In this document: one piece after another, positions 1 to 8,792 of the stretch | How the letters are laid out: every line of letters begins with the position of its first letter | Position numbering within the stretch: the first letter of the stretch is position 1 | NCBI GenBank assembly: GCA_026008535.1 | Contig: BRKX01000007.1 | Coordinates: forward strand, 10,067,001-10,131,000 | DNA length: 64,000 nucleotides | Direction of reading: 5' to 3' | Origin: Perilla frutescens | Taxonomy: Eukaryota; Streptophyta; Magnoliopsida; Lamiales; Lamiaceae | Position numbers and translations under genes: made by a program | The notes under the pieces: generated by a model | The model's input: only the letters and a program-made list of their open reading frames with translations | Databases searched by the model: none | What the model was told of the DNA's origin: nothing

Positions 1-50
1 GTACGATTTTCCGGTGTTTATTAATTTAAATACTCGGAATTTGTGTTACA
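1..50 (+). repeat. 3' end of the left LTR
   Basis: This sequence matches 8354-8403, the end of the 3' LTR, apart from its first few bases. It ends in TTACA, pairing with the TGTAA that opens the other LTR. The rest of this LTR lies left of the window. Confidence 0.9.
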
Positions 51-55
51 AATTC

Positions 56-74
56 TGGCACGTCCGGTGGGACC
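56..74 (+). promoter_or_regulatory. Candidate primer-binding site
   Basis: TGGCACGTCCGGTGGGACC begins five bases after the LTR. Starting with TGG fits complementarity to a tRNA CCA end. I could not assign the tRNA with confidence. Confidence 0.5.
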
Positions 75-120
75 TTCTCTGCTTCTCATCTCTTCTCTTC
101 ATCAAGTTTCAAATTCAAAG

Positions 121-1650
121 ATGTCTAACATCTCAATCACTCCTGATTCCACTATGAAAAGTGTTGGAGTGACTGCACGAAACATGAAAAAACAAACACT
201 AGAAGCTTTGAAGATGGCTACTATTGAGGAAGAAGAGCTTTATATTGCCAACATCGAAGGAAACAACAAACAACTGGAAAGCAACTTTCCGCCACAAGCA
301 AGCTAGTCACTCGAGGAAGCTGTCATGATGGCGATTGACTCCACTGTAGAAGATCAACTTGCCAACCTAACTAAGCTCGTTGAAGAAATGCAAAAGCATA
401 TACAAAACCAAGATGCGGAAATCTCAAGACTCCGGAAGGATAAGGGGAAAATGAGTCATGCAAATAGCAAAGAGAATGATGATAATAGCGATGAGGCATC
501 CTCAAAACAGCAGACGGAGGAAGAAGGAAGAACTGTAACTAAAGGGATCCAAGTCTCATCCGATGGTTTCATTCAAATTGATCAGCTAAGGGAGTTCATT
601 GAAGGAACCATCAAAAGCAAATTTGATGGAAGCTCCAAGTCATCTTCGACTTACTCTAAGCCATATACTCAAAGGATCGATAAGTTGAAGATGCCGCTAG
701 GTTACCAACCACCAAAATTTACATAGTTTGATGGCAAGGGCAATCCCAGACAGCACGTTGCCCACTTTGTAGAGACTTGCAACAATGCCGGAACCTTTGG
801 TGACTACCTAGTGAAGCAATTTGCCCGTTCACTCAAAGGAAATGCGTTTGACTGGTACACGGACTTAGAGCCAAACTGGATCGACAGTTGGGAGCAGTTG
901 GAAAACGAATTCCTTAATCGCTTCTACAGTATAAGAAGAACAGTCAGCATGGTGGAGCTCACAAACACTCGTCAATGGGAAGAAGAACTTGTCATTGACT
1001 ATATCAATAGATGGAGAAATTTGTGCCTCAATTGCAAAGATCGCTTGTCTGAGACTTCTGCTATTGAAATGTGCATTCAAGGAATGCAATGGGGCCTCCA
1101 ATACATTCTTAAAGGAATTCAGCCAAAGACCTTTGAAGATTTGGCTACTAGAGCTCATGACATGGAGTTGAGCATGACAGCAAGCGGATTCAAAGGACCA
1201 CCAATCCAAGAACCTCATGAATTCAAGGGAAGACAAGAATTTAAGAATGGGGGCAAACCTGTTGACACGACCCTAAATGAAGAATCTATGGTAGCGAAAG
1301 CAGTGCCCGTCAAATTCTCAAGGAAGGATGCTGGAAAAAATGTTCCTCAAGAAAGAGAGCAAAGAAGATTGACTCTAAGAGAGATGCAACAAAGAGAATA
1401 CCCATTTTTGGATTTAGACGTCCCTGGAATCTTTGAGGATTTGTGCAAAACTGAACTCATCAAATTACCAGAAATGAAGCGACTTGAAGAAGCAGGACGA
1501 ACCGATGATCCAAAATACTACAAGTACCATCGTTTGGTTGGACATCCTATACAAGACTGTTTTATCTTCAAAGACAAAGTTATGCAGCTGGCGCAACAAG
1601 GAAAGATATCACTTGAAGAGAGTGATGTCGCCATAAATATCTATCCCTGA
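121..1650 (+). pseudogene. gag: Gypsy-type gag with two in-frame amber stops
   Basis: One frame from ATG 121 to the TGA at 1648-1650 encodes a 509-codon Gag-like protein, interrupted by TAG at 304-306 and 724-726 without a frameshift. The N-terminal part is charged and coiled-coil-like (about 325-480). The middle has the plant retrotransposon gag signature: DGKGNPRQHVAHF, then FDWYTDLEPNWIDSWEQLE, then a tryptophan-rich repeat region. Near the C-terminus, KYHRLVGHPIQDCF resembles a decayed zinc-knuckle-like segment. The second stop sits where relatives often have glutamine, suggesting CAG to TAG. Gag would assemble particles. No pol follows; a tandem repeat array begins 17 bp downstream. Confidence 0.8.
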
Positions 1651-1666
1651 ACTAAGAAAGAAGTAA

Positions 1667-2215
1667 GCTCCTTGATACGAGCATAAACTGTCTCCAAAGC
1701 TCCTTGATACGAGCCTAAACTATCTTCACCGCTCCTTGATACGAGCATAAACTGTCTTCAGAGCTCCTTGATATGAGCCAAAGCTGTTTGAATTCTCTAA
1801 GAAATCTTCATGGCTCCTTGATACGAGCATAAACTGTCTTCATAGCTCCTTGATATGAGCCAAAACTATCTAAAATCTCTAAGAAATCTTCCAAGGCTCC
1901 TTGATACGAGCATAAACTGTCTCCAACGCTCCTTGATACGAGCCTAAACTATCTTCACCGCTCCTTGATACGAGCATAAACTGTCTTCAGAGCTCCTTGA
2001 TATGAGCCAAAACTGTCTGAATTCTCTAAGAAATCTTCATGGCTCCTTGATACGAGCATAAACTGTCTTCATAGCTCCTTGATATGAGCCAAAACTATCT
2101 AAAATCTCCAAGAAATCTTCCAAGGCTCCTTGATACGAGCATAAACTATCTCCAACGCTCCTTGATACGAGCCTAAACTATTTACAACGCTCCATGACGC
2201 ATGAGCCTAAACTGC
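1667..2215 (+). repeat. Tandem array 1 with a 229-bp higher-order unit
   Basis: Monomers of about 30 bp share the core CTCCTTGATACGAG followed by C(A/C)TAAACT. Some monomers read GATATGAGCC and carry an extra AAGAAATCTTC spacer. The whole pattern restarts at 1667, 1896 and 2125, exactly 229 bp apart. A related array lies at 6630-7385. Confidence 0.9.
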
Positions 2216-3480
2216 ATGCTACTCCTTACCCGCATGAGTATAAACTGTGTACGGTAACCACCAAAAATTAAATTTATGTGGCTAAACTGTTATTTATCCC
2301 ACCAAAATGGTAAAATTTATGTGGTTAAACTATTATTTACTCCACTTTGTCTATACAGTGGTTAAATAAATAGTCACTCCTGGCCCGCATGAGTATAAAC
2401 TGTGCACGGCACCCCTCCCAAAAGGAATTGATCGTGTGAACTACGTTTTGACTTGATCCCTCTCAAGGGTACGTAGGCAACTTAGATATTTTCTAAGTTC
2501 AGTCATGATTTATCTCTCATCCTTGAAGTTGAACAATTATAGCTGAAGAATGCATATATTCAAAGAAAATGAGAAGCAATTTATAAATTACGTGAACTCA
2601 TAAGAGCAACTTGTAGAGAGGCTATATATATGTCGCAACAATTAGATCCATCTTTTATTTACTCAACTCGTTGACCTCTTTCTTGATGATTCCACCATGA
2701 TTCCAAGCCAGCTCCATCTTCAAGCTTCAAGTGCAAGTTGACTCAATCTTCAAGTCCGTGTTCAAGCTTCAAGCTTATTCAAGTCGACTCTATCTTCAAG
2801 TCCGTCTTCAAGCTTCAAGTATGCAAGTCAGTTCAATCTTCAAGCCTCTTCAAGTTCCATCTTCAAACTTATGCAGGCTTCCATCTTCAAGCTTCAAGTA
2901 TGTAAGTCACCTCGGCTCCATCTTCGAATTCTACCTTTAAGCTTCAAGAAGCTAAAGTTGAAATCTTCTCCACGTGGAAGTTGAAGTGAAATCATGCTCT
3001 CATTGAAGTGGAAACCATTGTCTTGTGGTAGCTGAAATTTTTGGCTTAATGGAATTGAGGTCTCTATATTGAAGTCAAAATCTGCATCTTGATAAAGCCA
3101 AAATCCGCGTGTAGAGCTTTAAAAATCAAGTCCTTTCTGAATTAAAATTGAGCTGATTTGGAATGCTAAAAAAAAAAACACTCTACCTTCAAATCCTCAA
3201 ATCCTTTGGCACAAATTTGGACATCTCGATCAAAATTCACGAGCAACTCCAATCAAATACAAATTCCTGCAAAAGAAAAATAAAAGAAGGAGGTTAAAGC
3301 CCAAATAAAAAAAAAGGAATGAAAAAAGCCCAAATAAAAAAAAGGAAAAGGCCCAAATAAAAAAGGGGAGGAAGGAAGAGGCCCAAAATTCCTGTTTGGA
3401 GCCTAAATCCGCGGCCCAATTTTTTAGAAGCCCAAATTTTAAACCCTAAATCAAGTAATCTGTCGTCTCTCTCTCTCTAT
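2216..3480. other. Non-coding internal region of the gag-only element
   Basis: No convincing coding sequence. At 2690-2990 there are many copies of TCTTCAAG and CTTCAAGCTTCAAG, a cryptic repeat with HindIII-like palindromes. At 3170-3380 A-rich and AAAGGCCCAAAT-type repeats occur. At 3440-3480 the sequence turns into AAACCCTAAAT plus a CT-rich stretch, which resembles a plant gene 5' UTR and may mark the start of captured host DNA. Confidence 0.6.
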
Positions 3481-3659
3481 TACGCCTTCTAAATCTCACT
3501 CCACTTCAAACTCCCGATCAATGGCGTCCGCTGCGGTGGAGCTAACATGAAACCTTGTCGTCTCTCTCCGTCAATCTCTCCCTCAACGCCTTCTCTCACT
3601 CAGTTGATTTATCAACGCAGCAATAGCGATATTCCAAAGGAGATTGCTTGTCGCGAATC

Positions 3660-3865
3660 CTCTTCTCTCTCACTGAAGATCCACACGGCGGAGATAGGCG
3701 GTGAGTCGTTGCCGGCAGTGGTGTTCCTGCACGGGTTCCCAGAAATATGGTACTCTTGGCAACACCAAATGATCGGCGTGGCGGAAGCTGGGTTTAGAGC
3801 CATTGCTCCCGATTACAGAGGGTACGGACTATCCGACCCGCCGCCCGAACCCAACAAAACCACAC
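3660..3865 (+). pseudogene. Captured epoxide hydrolase fragment
   Basis: In the frame of 3547-3996, about 65 residues match the N-terminal part of plant soluble epoxide hydrolases (alpha/beta-hydrolase fold). VVFLHGFPEIWYSW carries the HGFP oxyanion motif, and GFRAIAPDYRGYGLSDPPPE follows. The catalytic aspartate, histidine and the cap domain are absent; the match stops after PNKTT, where the SKP1 piece begins 17 bp later. Full-length relatives have about 310-320 residues, so this is a truncated capture and cannot be an enzyme. The 5' sequence (3481-3546) is UTR-like with an ATG at 3521 that stops after nine codons. Confidence 0.85.
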
Positions 3866-3881
3866 TCTTTTATCAAATCAA

Positions 3882-4040
3882 ATGGCTTCCGCAGCAGAGA
3901 ATTCCGGCAAGAAGATCATCCTCCGAAGCTCCGACGGAGAGGTGTTCGAGGTGGAGGAGGCGGTCGCCGTCGAGTCTCAGACGATTAAACACATGATCGA
4001 GGACGATTGCGCCGACAACGTGATTCCAACACCCCATTAG
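3882..4040 (+). pseudogene. Captured SKP1 N-terminal fragment
   Basis: ATG 3882 opens a 52-codon frame beginning MASAAENSGKKIILRSSDGE, continuing EVEEAVAVESQTIKHMIEDD and CADNVIP before TAG at 4038-4040. This is the start of the plant SKP1/ASK fold (BTB/POZ-like), the adaptor linking cullin 1 to F-box proteins in SCF ubiquitin ligases. Only about a third of the protein is present; the F-box-binding C-terminal helices are missing. The native start codon is kept. The same frame stays open after the stop (about 4041-4195) with a Ser/Thr-rich peptide I do not recognise. Confidence 0.85.
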
Positions 4041-4624
4041 ATTGTTGCAACATCTCTCCATCAGAATCTTGCAGAGTTAGCTGCGAGTTCAACCCTAACG
4101 ACACCCCTTTCAAATGGCCGACTGAATTCAGCAGCTTCTTCAAGAATCAGCCCAGAAACAATTCATCATGGTCGAAGAGGCTCAAGAAGAAGCTAATTAA
4201 GCCTTCGTTTCTCTCCCAAAAGCTGAAATCTTCCAGCAGCGGTGAAACGTCGGCGAGCGTGTCGGAGAGAAGGGGAATTCCGGCGGTGGCGTTTGTTGAA
4301 GATGCACAGACTTATCTCACTCAGTTGTTCAGCACAGCAGGAGAGAAATGGCTCCAGAAGAAAGAGCGACTTTTGAAGAGAGCTCAAGCCGAGGCTGAAG
4401 GAAAAACACCTGAAACTAAGAAACCAATTGTTGTGAAGTATGGGCTTAACCATATGACTTATCTGATTGAACAGAACAAGGCTCAGTTAGTGGTGACCGC
4501 CCATGATGTTGATCCTATCGAGCTGGTTGTCTGGCTTCCTGCCTTGTGCAGAAAGATGGAGATCTCCTACTGCATCGTTAAGAGCAAAGCTAGAAGCATT
4601 GCCTCTGTTCTATACTTGACCTAA
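4007..4624 (+). CDS. Chimeric ORF fusing prefoldin-3 and eL8 fragments
   Basis: A 205-codon open frame spans at least three sources. Residues 1-74 come from unrecognised sequence; residues 75-106 match prefoldin subunit 3; residues from about 117 match ribosomal protein eL8. The prefoldin and eL8 parts share one frame with a short linker (LFSTAGEKW), so a fused polypeptide could be translated from an element transcript. The first codon listed here is an ATG inside the SKP1 piece in a different frame. No evidence of expression is available from sequence. More likely a by-product of fragment shuffling than a functional gene, but it is the longest host-derived frame in the cargo. Confidence 0.5.
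   Translation: MRRQRDSNTPLDCCNISPSESCRVSCEFNPNDTPFKWPTEFSSFFKNQPRNNSSWSKRLKKKLIKPSFLSQKLKSSSSGETSASVSERRGIPAVAFVEDAQTYLTQLFSTAGEKWLQKKERLLKRAQAEAEGKTPETKKPIVVKYGLNHMTYLIEQNKAQLVVTAHDVDPIELVVWLPALCRKMEISYCIVKSKARSIASVLYLT
4229..4324 (+). pseudogene. Captured prefoldin subunit 3 N-terminal fragment
   Basis: About 32 residues, SSSSGETSASVSERRGIPAV then AFVEDAQTYLTQ, resemble the start of plant prefoldin subunit 3 (VBP1-like), a component of the hexameric co-chaperone that delivers actin and tubulin to the CCT chaperonin. The RRGIP and FVEDxQTYL pattern is diagnostic. The coiled-coil helices needed for assembly are not present. It is fused in frame to the eL8 piece downstream. Confidence 0.75.
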
Positions 4625-4705
4625 AAAAAAAACGAGGACAAGATGGAATTTGGCAAAATCCTAGGAGCTATTAAGGCCAACTTCAACGACAAATGCGATG
4701 AGACA
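4355..4705 (+). pseudogene. Captured ribosomal protein eL8 (RPL7a) fragment
   Basis: From KKERLLKRAQAEAEGK on, the frame matches plant large-subunit protein eL8 (L7Ae family). Segments include PIVVKYGLNHMTYLIEQNKA, QLVVTAHDVDPIELVVWLPA and LCRKMEISYCIVK, then a deletion at SKARSIASVL where the family has a longer GSIVHKKTASV-like stretch. An in-frame TAA at 4622-4624 interrupts it, and the frame resumes with KNEDKMEFGKILGAIKANFN. The native N-terminus and the C-terminal tail are missing. No intron is visible across roughly 115 codons, suggesting capture from cDNA. Confidence 0.93.
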
Positions 4706-5150
4706 AGGAAAGAAATAGCAAGGAAATATCAAGCTCAATACAAGCTTACTCAGATGGATTTTGCTTCAAGAGGATTCAAATTCTTTCAACAAAGACGTTG
4801 CGCCACCAGCCACCAGCCGGAGAAGCCTTCCAAAACCAAGTTCGACTTCCTCTGCCGCATCTCGAGATGACGAGTCGAGGCTACAAGGAGTCACTAAATT
4901 TTTGATGCAGTCTGCAAAGATGACAAGTCAAGGCTGCTGCAGCAAATCATATAGTCACCACAGCCCCCTCCAAGAACTAGGACCCATCATCAGAGATACA
5001 AAATATAAAAGATGAACTTTTCAAAAAGAAGACGACGAAAAAAAAGAGAGAAGAAAAAAAGCATACAAAAATATAGAAGATGAACTTACAGCTTCGAAAT
5101 TTGGATAATTCACTTGGTCGACAACCAGGCATGCTCTTCTTCTACCAGAA
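4706..5150 (+). other. Unidentified cargo between eL8 and LRR-kinase pieces
   Basis: The eL8 frame runs on into TRKEIARKYQAQYKLTQ and then an ATG-started MDFASRGFKFFQQRR. A shifted frame (4761-5015) gives a Ser/Pro-rich peptide, SLPKPSSTSSAASRDDESR. These look like plant protein segments but I cannot assign them. The stretch 5015-5100 is A-rich. Confidence 0.4.
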
Positions 5151-5339
5151 AACAATGAAGTGAACACTTCAGTCCACTGCAGCTGGAGTGGAGTGCAATG
5201 CAGCTCGAATGGCGCAGTCGAAAAGCTCAATCTCTCCAACATGAATCTCTCAGGCATAGTTGCTGATCAAATCCAAGCATTGCAGAGCCTAACTTCCCTG
5301 AATTTGAGCTACAACGCATTTGCTTCTCCGTTGCCTAAG
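5151..5339 (+). pseudogene. Captured LRR receptor-like kinase N-terminal fragment
   Basis: About 60 residues read HCSWSGVQCSSNGAVEKLNL, SNMNLSGIVADQIQALQSLT and SLNLSYNAFASPLPK. This is the N-terminal cap (CxWxGVxC) plus the first two leucine-rich repeats of an LRR receptor-like kinase, closest in style to the PXY/MIK1 (subfamily XI) group. Signal peptide, remaining repeats, transmembrane segment and kinase are absent. The fragment abuts the ATAD3 piece with essentially no spacer. Confidence 0.85.
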
Positions 5340-5340
5340 T

Positions 5341-5445
5341 AAAAAGCTAGCTCAGCAACAGGTACAAGGAAAATCACAGATGGCTCGTTACAGAGATGAA
5401 TTAGCAAGGAAAAGAATGCAGGCAGAGAATGAACATCAAAAAGCA
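5341..5445 (+). pseudogene. Captured ATAD3-type AAA ATPase fragment
   Basis: Thirty-five residues, KKLAQQQVQGKSQMARYRDE then LARKRMQAENEHQKA, match the coiled-coil region of plant ATAD3 proteins, mitochondrial membrane AAA ATPases. The ARYRDELARKRMQ motif is characteristic. The AAA module is absent. Downstream, CAAGAGGAATCAG suggests a small internal deletion before the match is lost. Confidence 0.8.
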
Positions 5446-6240
5446 TGCAAGAGGAATCAGCTATGATCTGCAACTAGGAGACTGCCGAACACTCGAGCAG
5501 AATATCAAAGTAAAACTTCAATGCAGTGACTTCTGCTATTTCTCCACCGAGTCGTGCCGCTGCCGTGAAGTGAGTTGGCCGCCTGCACGTTGCCGGTCCT
5601 CAACCTCCTCTTCTCTTGAGGCGGTAAGATCACAGCCAAACCAAAACAGCAGGGATGGAAAATTGACAATTAGGACAAGACTACAATGGCAACGAAGAAA
5701 GTATCAGTTACTCGGTAGAGATGAAAAAAAAAAAAAAAAATTCGAAGTTCAACTACACCTAGCTATCCGATAATGATAAAGATGCGTTGTGCTCCTCTAT
5801 TTATAGACCTGAGATAGCAATGGATAGAGTTTTGAGTTCACAAAAAGTTAATAAAACAATACTTTGCCAGCTGTTGATCTGTGCTACACTACAGAGATTT
5901 GTGCTTTTGAACAGCAAACTGTACCAGAAGCCGTTAAAGAATGCAGGTACTCGGTTGTTGAAGAAAAGGAAATAATAAGCAAAAATTATGCTTTTGCAGC
6001 AACTTGTGCCCCAAGGGTCACAAAAAGACGAAATGTATGTATATATATACATATATATCTTTTAAGCAAAACAAGAATGCCAAGAATGCGATTAAATGCA
6101 TGGCAGGAGTTTGTTGCAAGAGTTGTTGGGATTCATGAACATGCAGACAATAAAAAAAAGAACTCCCTGCCTCTTTTTCCGAATACACGTGTAAGGTTAT
6201 TTGAAGCTAGGTGTTCCCAAGATTGGTTTATGCTGTTTTA
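5446..6240 (+). other. Unidentified cargo tail
   Basis: Several short open frames occur, for example 5864-6241 (contains PEAVKECRYSVVEEKEIISK) and 5429-5773, but none is recognised. Base composition and codon-like periodicity resemble the named fragments, so further captured host pieces are likely. A-runs at 5729 and 6152 and short TA tracts interrupt it. Confidence 0.4.
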
Positions 6241-6629
6241 GGTTTCCTAATTAGGGTAGGATAAATGTCAAATAAAATATGTATCCTACTCTAGTGCCCA
6301 GAAAAATGATGGCGCCGACGACTTATTAGGTGTAACCAAAAAAAAAAAGAACAAAAAAAATAATAATAATAAAAATTGGTCGAATTGGATCTTGGGCCAT
6401 TTGTATATGAGCTCCATTTCATTTAAGATAATTCGGACCACATATATAAATATGATGGGTTCCATCTTAATAGAATTTGGGCCCATAAGAAAATTGGGCC
6501 AATGAGGAAATAATCCTCTTGCAAATACTCAATGGGCCAAGAAAATAAAACTTTGGGCCTACACATAGATTTGGAAGCCCAATTGCAAGCATAAGTCCAT
6601 TAAGAAATAAACGAGGGAAGGAAAATATT
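6241..6629. other. Non-coding spacer before array 2
   Basis: AT-rich sequence with repeated TTGGGCC and GGGCCCA motifs (6390, 6478, 6497, 6533, 6555). No coding potential seen. Confidence 0.5.
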
Positions 6630-7385
6630 CAAGATCAAGAACTCCTAGATATGAGTATAAACTATCTAGCAAATTTTAATTGAAGTAAAGAACTCCTAGA
6701 TACGAGTATAAACTATCTCGCAAAAATAAATTCAAGATCAAGAACTCCTAGGTATGAGTATAAACTATCTAGCAAATTTCAAATCAAGTTAAAAAAAAAC
6801 TTCTTGAAACGAGTATAAACTTTCTGAAATAAATTCAAGATCAAGAACTCCTAGATACGAGTATAAACTATCTAATGAACTTTAAATCGAAGTGAAGAAC
6901 TCCTAGATACGAGTATAAACTATCTAGCAACTTAAAAAAAAAATATAGAACTCCTAGATATGAGTATAAACTATCTAATAAATTTTAAATCAAGATCAAG
7001 AACTCCTAGACATGAGTATAAACTATCTAATAAATTTTAAATCAAGATCAAGAACTCCTAGATATGAGTATAAACTATCTAATAAATTTTAAATCAAGAT
7101 GAAGAACTCCTAGATACGAGTATAAACTATCTAATAAATTTTAAATCAAATTGAAGCACTCCTTGAAATGAGTATAAACTTTCTAAAATAAATTCAAGAA
7201 CTCCTATATATGAGTATAAACTATCTAGCAAATTTCAAAATAAATTCAAGAACTCCTAGATATGAGTATAAACTATCTAGCAAATTTCAAAATAAATTCA
7301 AGAACTCCTAGACACGAGTATAAACTATCTAACAAATTTTAAATCAAATGAAGAACTCTCAAATACGAGTTAAAACTATCCGACG
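6630..7385 (+). repeat. Tandem array 2, related to array 1
   Basis: At least fifteen monomers of about 40-57 bp share AACTCCTAGATACGAG, then TATAAACTATCT, separated by AT-rich linkers of the AAATTTTAAATCAAG type. The core aligns with that of array 1 at 1667-2215. The two arrays flank the host-gene cargo. Confidence 0.9.
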
Positions 7386-7778
7386 AAAAATTTCAAAGTA
7401 TGAGACTCGTCCACCTTCAAGACAACTTACTCATGAACTCGTCTCATGGGGGCATTTGTAAGCAATCGAATTTTTATCGCCAATCAAATGACGTCACGTG
7501 GAAATTAAAATAATTAAATACCAGATTAAATTATTTATTTATATTTTAGGAATTTTATTTAATTAAATTCCTAAATAAAATAAATAATAATTTGATATTT
7601 AATTTGTGGAAATTTTCAATCAATAAGCAATTAACAAGTGGCGAGCTCACACAAATGATCCACACATTATTGTAGAGAATCATAAAATACAAGGCACCAA
7701 TAGAAATGCGCCACATAAACCCTAATAAGGCACCAATGAGGCGACGCCACATAAGCCCTAAATACACCCTCACTTGCC

Positions 7779-7786
7779 TATAAATA
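7779..7786 (+). promoter_or_regulatory. TATA box in the LTR
   Basis: TATAAATA, in the context GCCTATAAATAGAGGCC, is a canonical plant TATA box. Its position about 320 bp into the LTR suits a U3 promoter that would drive genomic RNA of the element from the left LTR. Confidence 0.75.
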
Positions 7787-7925
7787 GAGGCCTTAGTATA
7801 AAGAAATGGACAATTTGAAGAGCTCAAGACTTGGAGGAAGTTGGTGTGAAGAAATTCTCTCTCGACCTTCAAGGCGTTCGTGTGAAGAAATCAAAGCGTT
7901 CTACATCAAAATCATCTGAGCTTGA

Positions 7926-8215
7926 AGTTTGATCCGGAATCAAGGTGCTACACCCTCCGATCAACGTTTCCAAGCTTCAAATCTTCGAGTTCGTTCCTGA
8001 AGATCCAAAGACGTTCTTCATCAAGTTCATCCCAAAACCATCGTTTGATCCAGAATCAAGGTGCTACACCCTCCGATCAACGTTTCCAACCTTTAAATCT
8101 TCGAGTCGTTCTTGAAGATTCAAGGCGTTCTTCATCAAGATCGTCCAAATCCAACGTTTGATCCAAAATTGAGGTCTCAACGATCCGAATCAACGTTGTA
8201 AGCTCTAAAATATCG
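7926..8215 (+). repeat. About 115-bp tandem repeat inside the LTR
   Basis: Units start TTTGATCC at 7927, 8043 and 8157 (spacing 116 and 114 bp). The first two share CAAGGTGCTACACCCTCCG and CAACGTTTCCAA; the third is partial. The repeat lies downstream of the TATA box, in the R/U5 part. Confidence 0.8.
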
Positions 8216-8474
8216 AGTTCATGAAGATCAAAGAGGCAAATCCACCTTGAAGATCTTGAAGAACACGAAGAACAAATCTTGAAGAGAAGAATCAGAAGAT
8301 TTAGATAGAGAATCGAACCACAAATTGTAATTTCAATCTAAAATATTTTCTTTGTAAGATTTTCCGGTGTTTATTAATTTAAATACTCGGAATTTGTGTT
8401 ACAGGGGGTTCAGATTTTCTCCTACCAACCGGTCATTCATTTTCTTTTCCATGTGTATAAAATTTGTTGAGTAT

Positions 8475-8565
8475 GAAAATTTTTATTATGATAACTATGG
8501 TATGAAATTTTGTAGATTTGGAAAAAACTTTTATCGTATTTTTATATAAAGAACGATTCGAACTT
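8475..8565 (+). repeat. Dispersed repeat, copy 1
   Basis: The segment around AACTTTTATCGTATTTTTAT followed by GAACGAT recurs at 14177-14262 with modest divergence. It may be the remnant of an older element. No coding potential. Confidence 0.6.
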
Positions 8566-8792
8566 TCAAAATTAACATGAATTACATTTTTTTTCTTTCA
8601 AAATTAAATTTATTTCATAAATACTTACCCTAAAATTAAAAGATCTTATGAAGTATTTATTATTGAATTAAACTAGTCATATTTGAGACGTAAGAACAAG
8701 AATCATAGTTGAATCTAAAATAAATATTTAGTTAATTACACCGGATTAATTTAGTTAAAAACATTTTAAGCCCAATGAATAATTTAAAAAAT

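Larger units (their letters stand above)
1..8403 (+). mobile_element. Gag-only LTR retrotransposon carrying host gene fragments (5' end outside window)
   Basis: The last 50 bases of one LTR open the window, and the same bases close a second LTR at 8403. Between them are a primer-binding-site-like stretch, a Gypsy-type gag, two tandem-repeat arrays and about 2.7 kb of unrelated host-gene pieces. No protease, reverse transcriptase or integrase is visible, so the element is non-autonomous, of the TR-GAG/LARD kind, and would need an autonomous partner. Gag and all recognised host fragments lie on the plus strand. The target duplication cannot be checked because the left flank is missing; the right flank starts with a run of G. 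Confidence 0.85.
7457..8403 (+). repeat. 3' LTR of the gag-only element
   Basis: The 947-bp LTR starts TGTAAGCAATCG and ends GTGTTACA, giving the inverted repeat TGTAA/TTACA. It is preceded by a weak polypurine tract, CATGGGGGCATT. Its last 50 bases match 1-50. It contains a TATA box and an internal tandem repeat. Confidence 0.9.

Noticed and set aside
1667..2215. Regularly spaced repeats resembling a CRISPR array
   Set aside because: Spacers are themselves repetitive, there is a 229-bp higher-order period, and the context is a plant retrotransposon.
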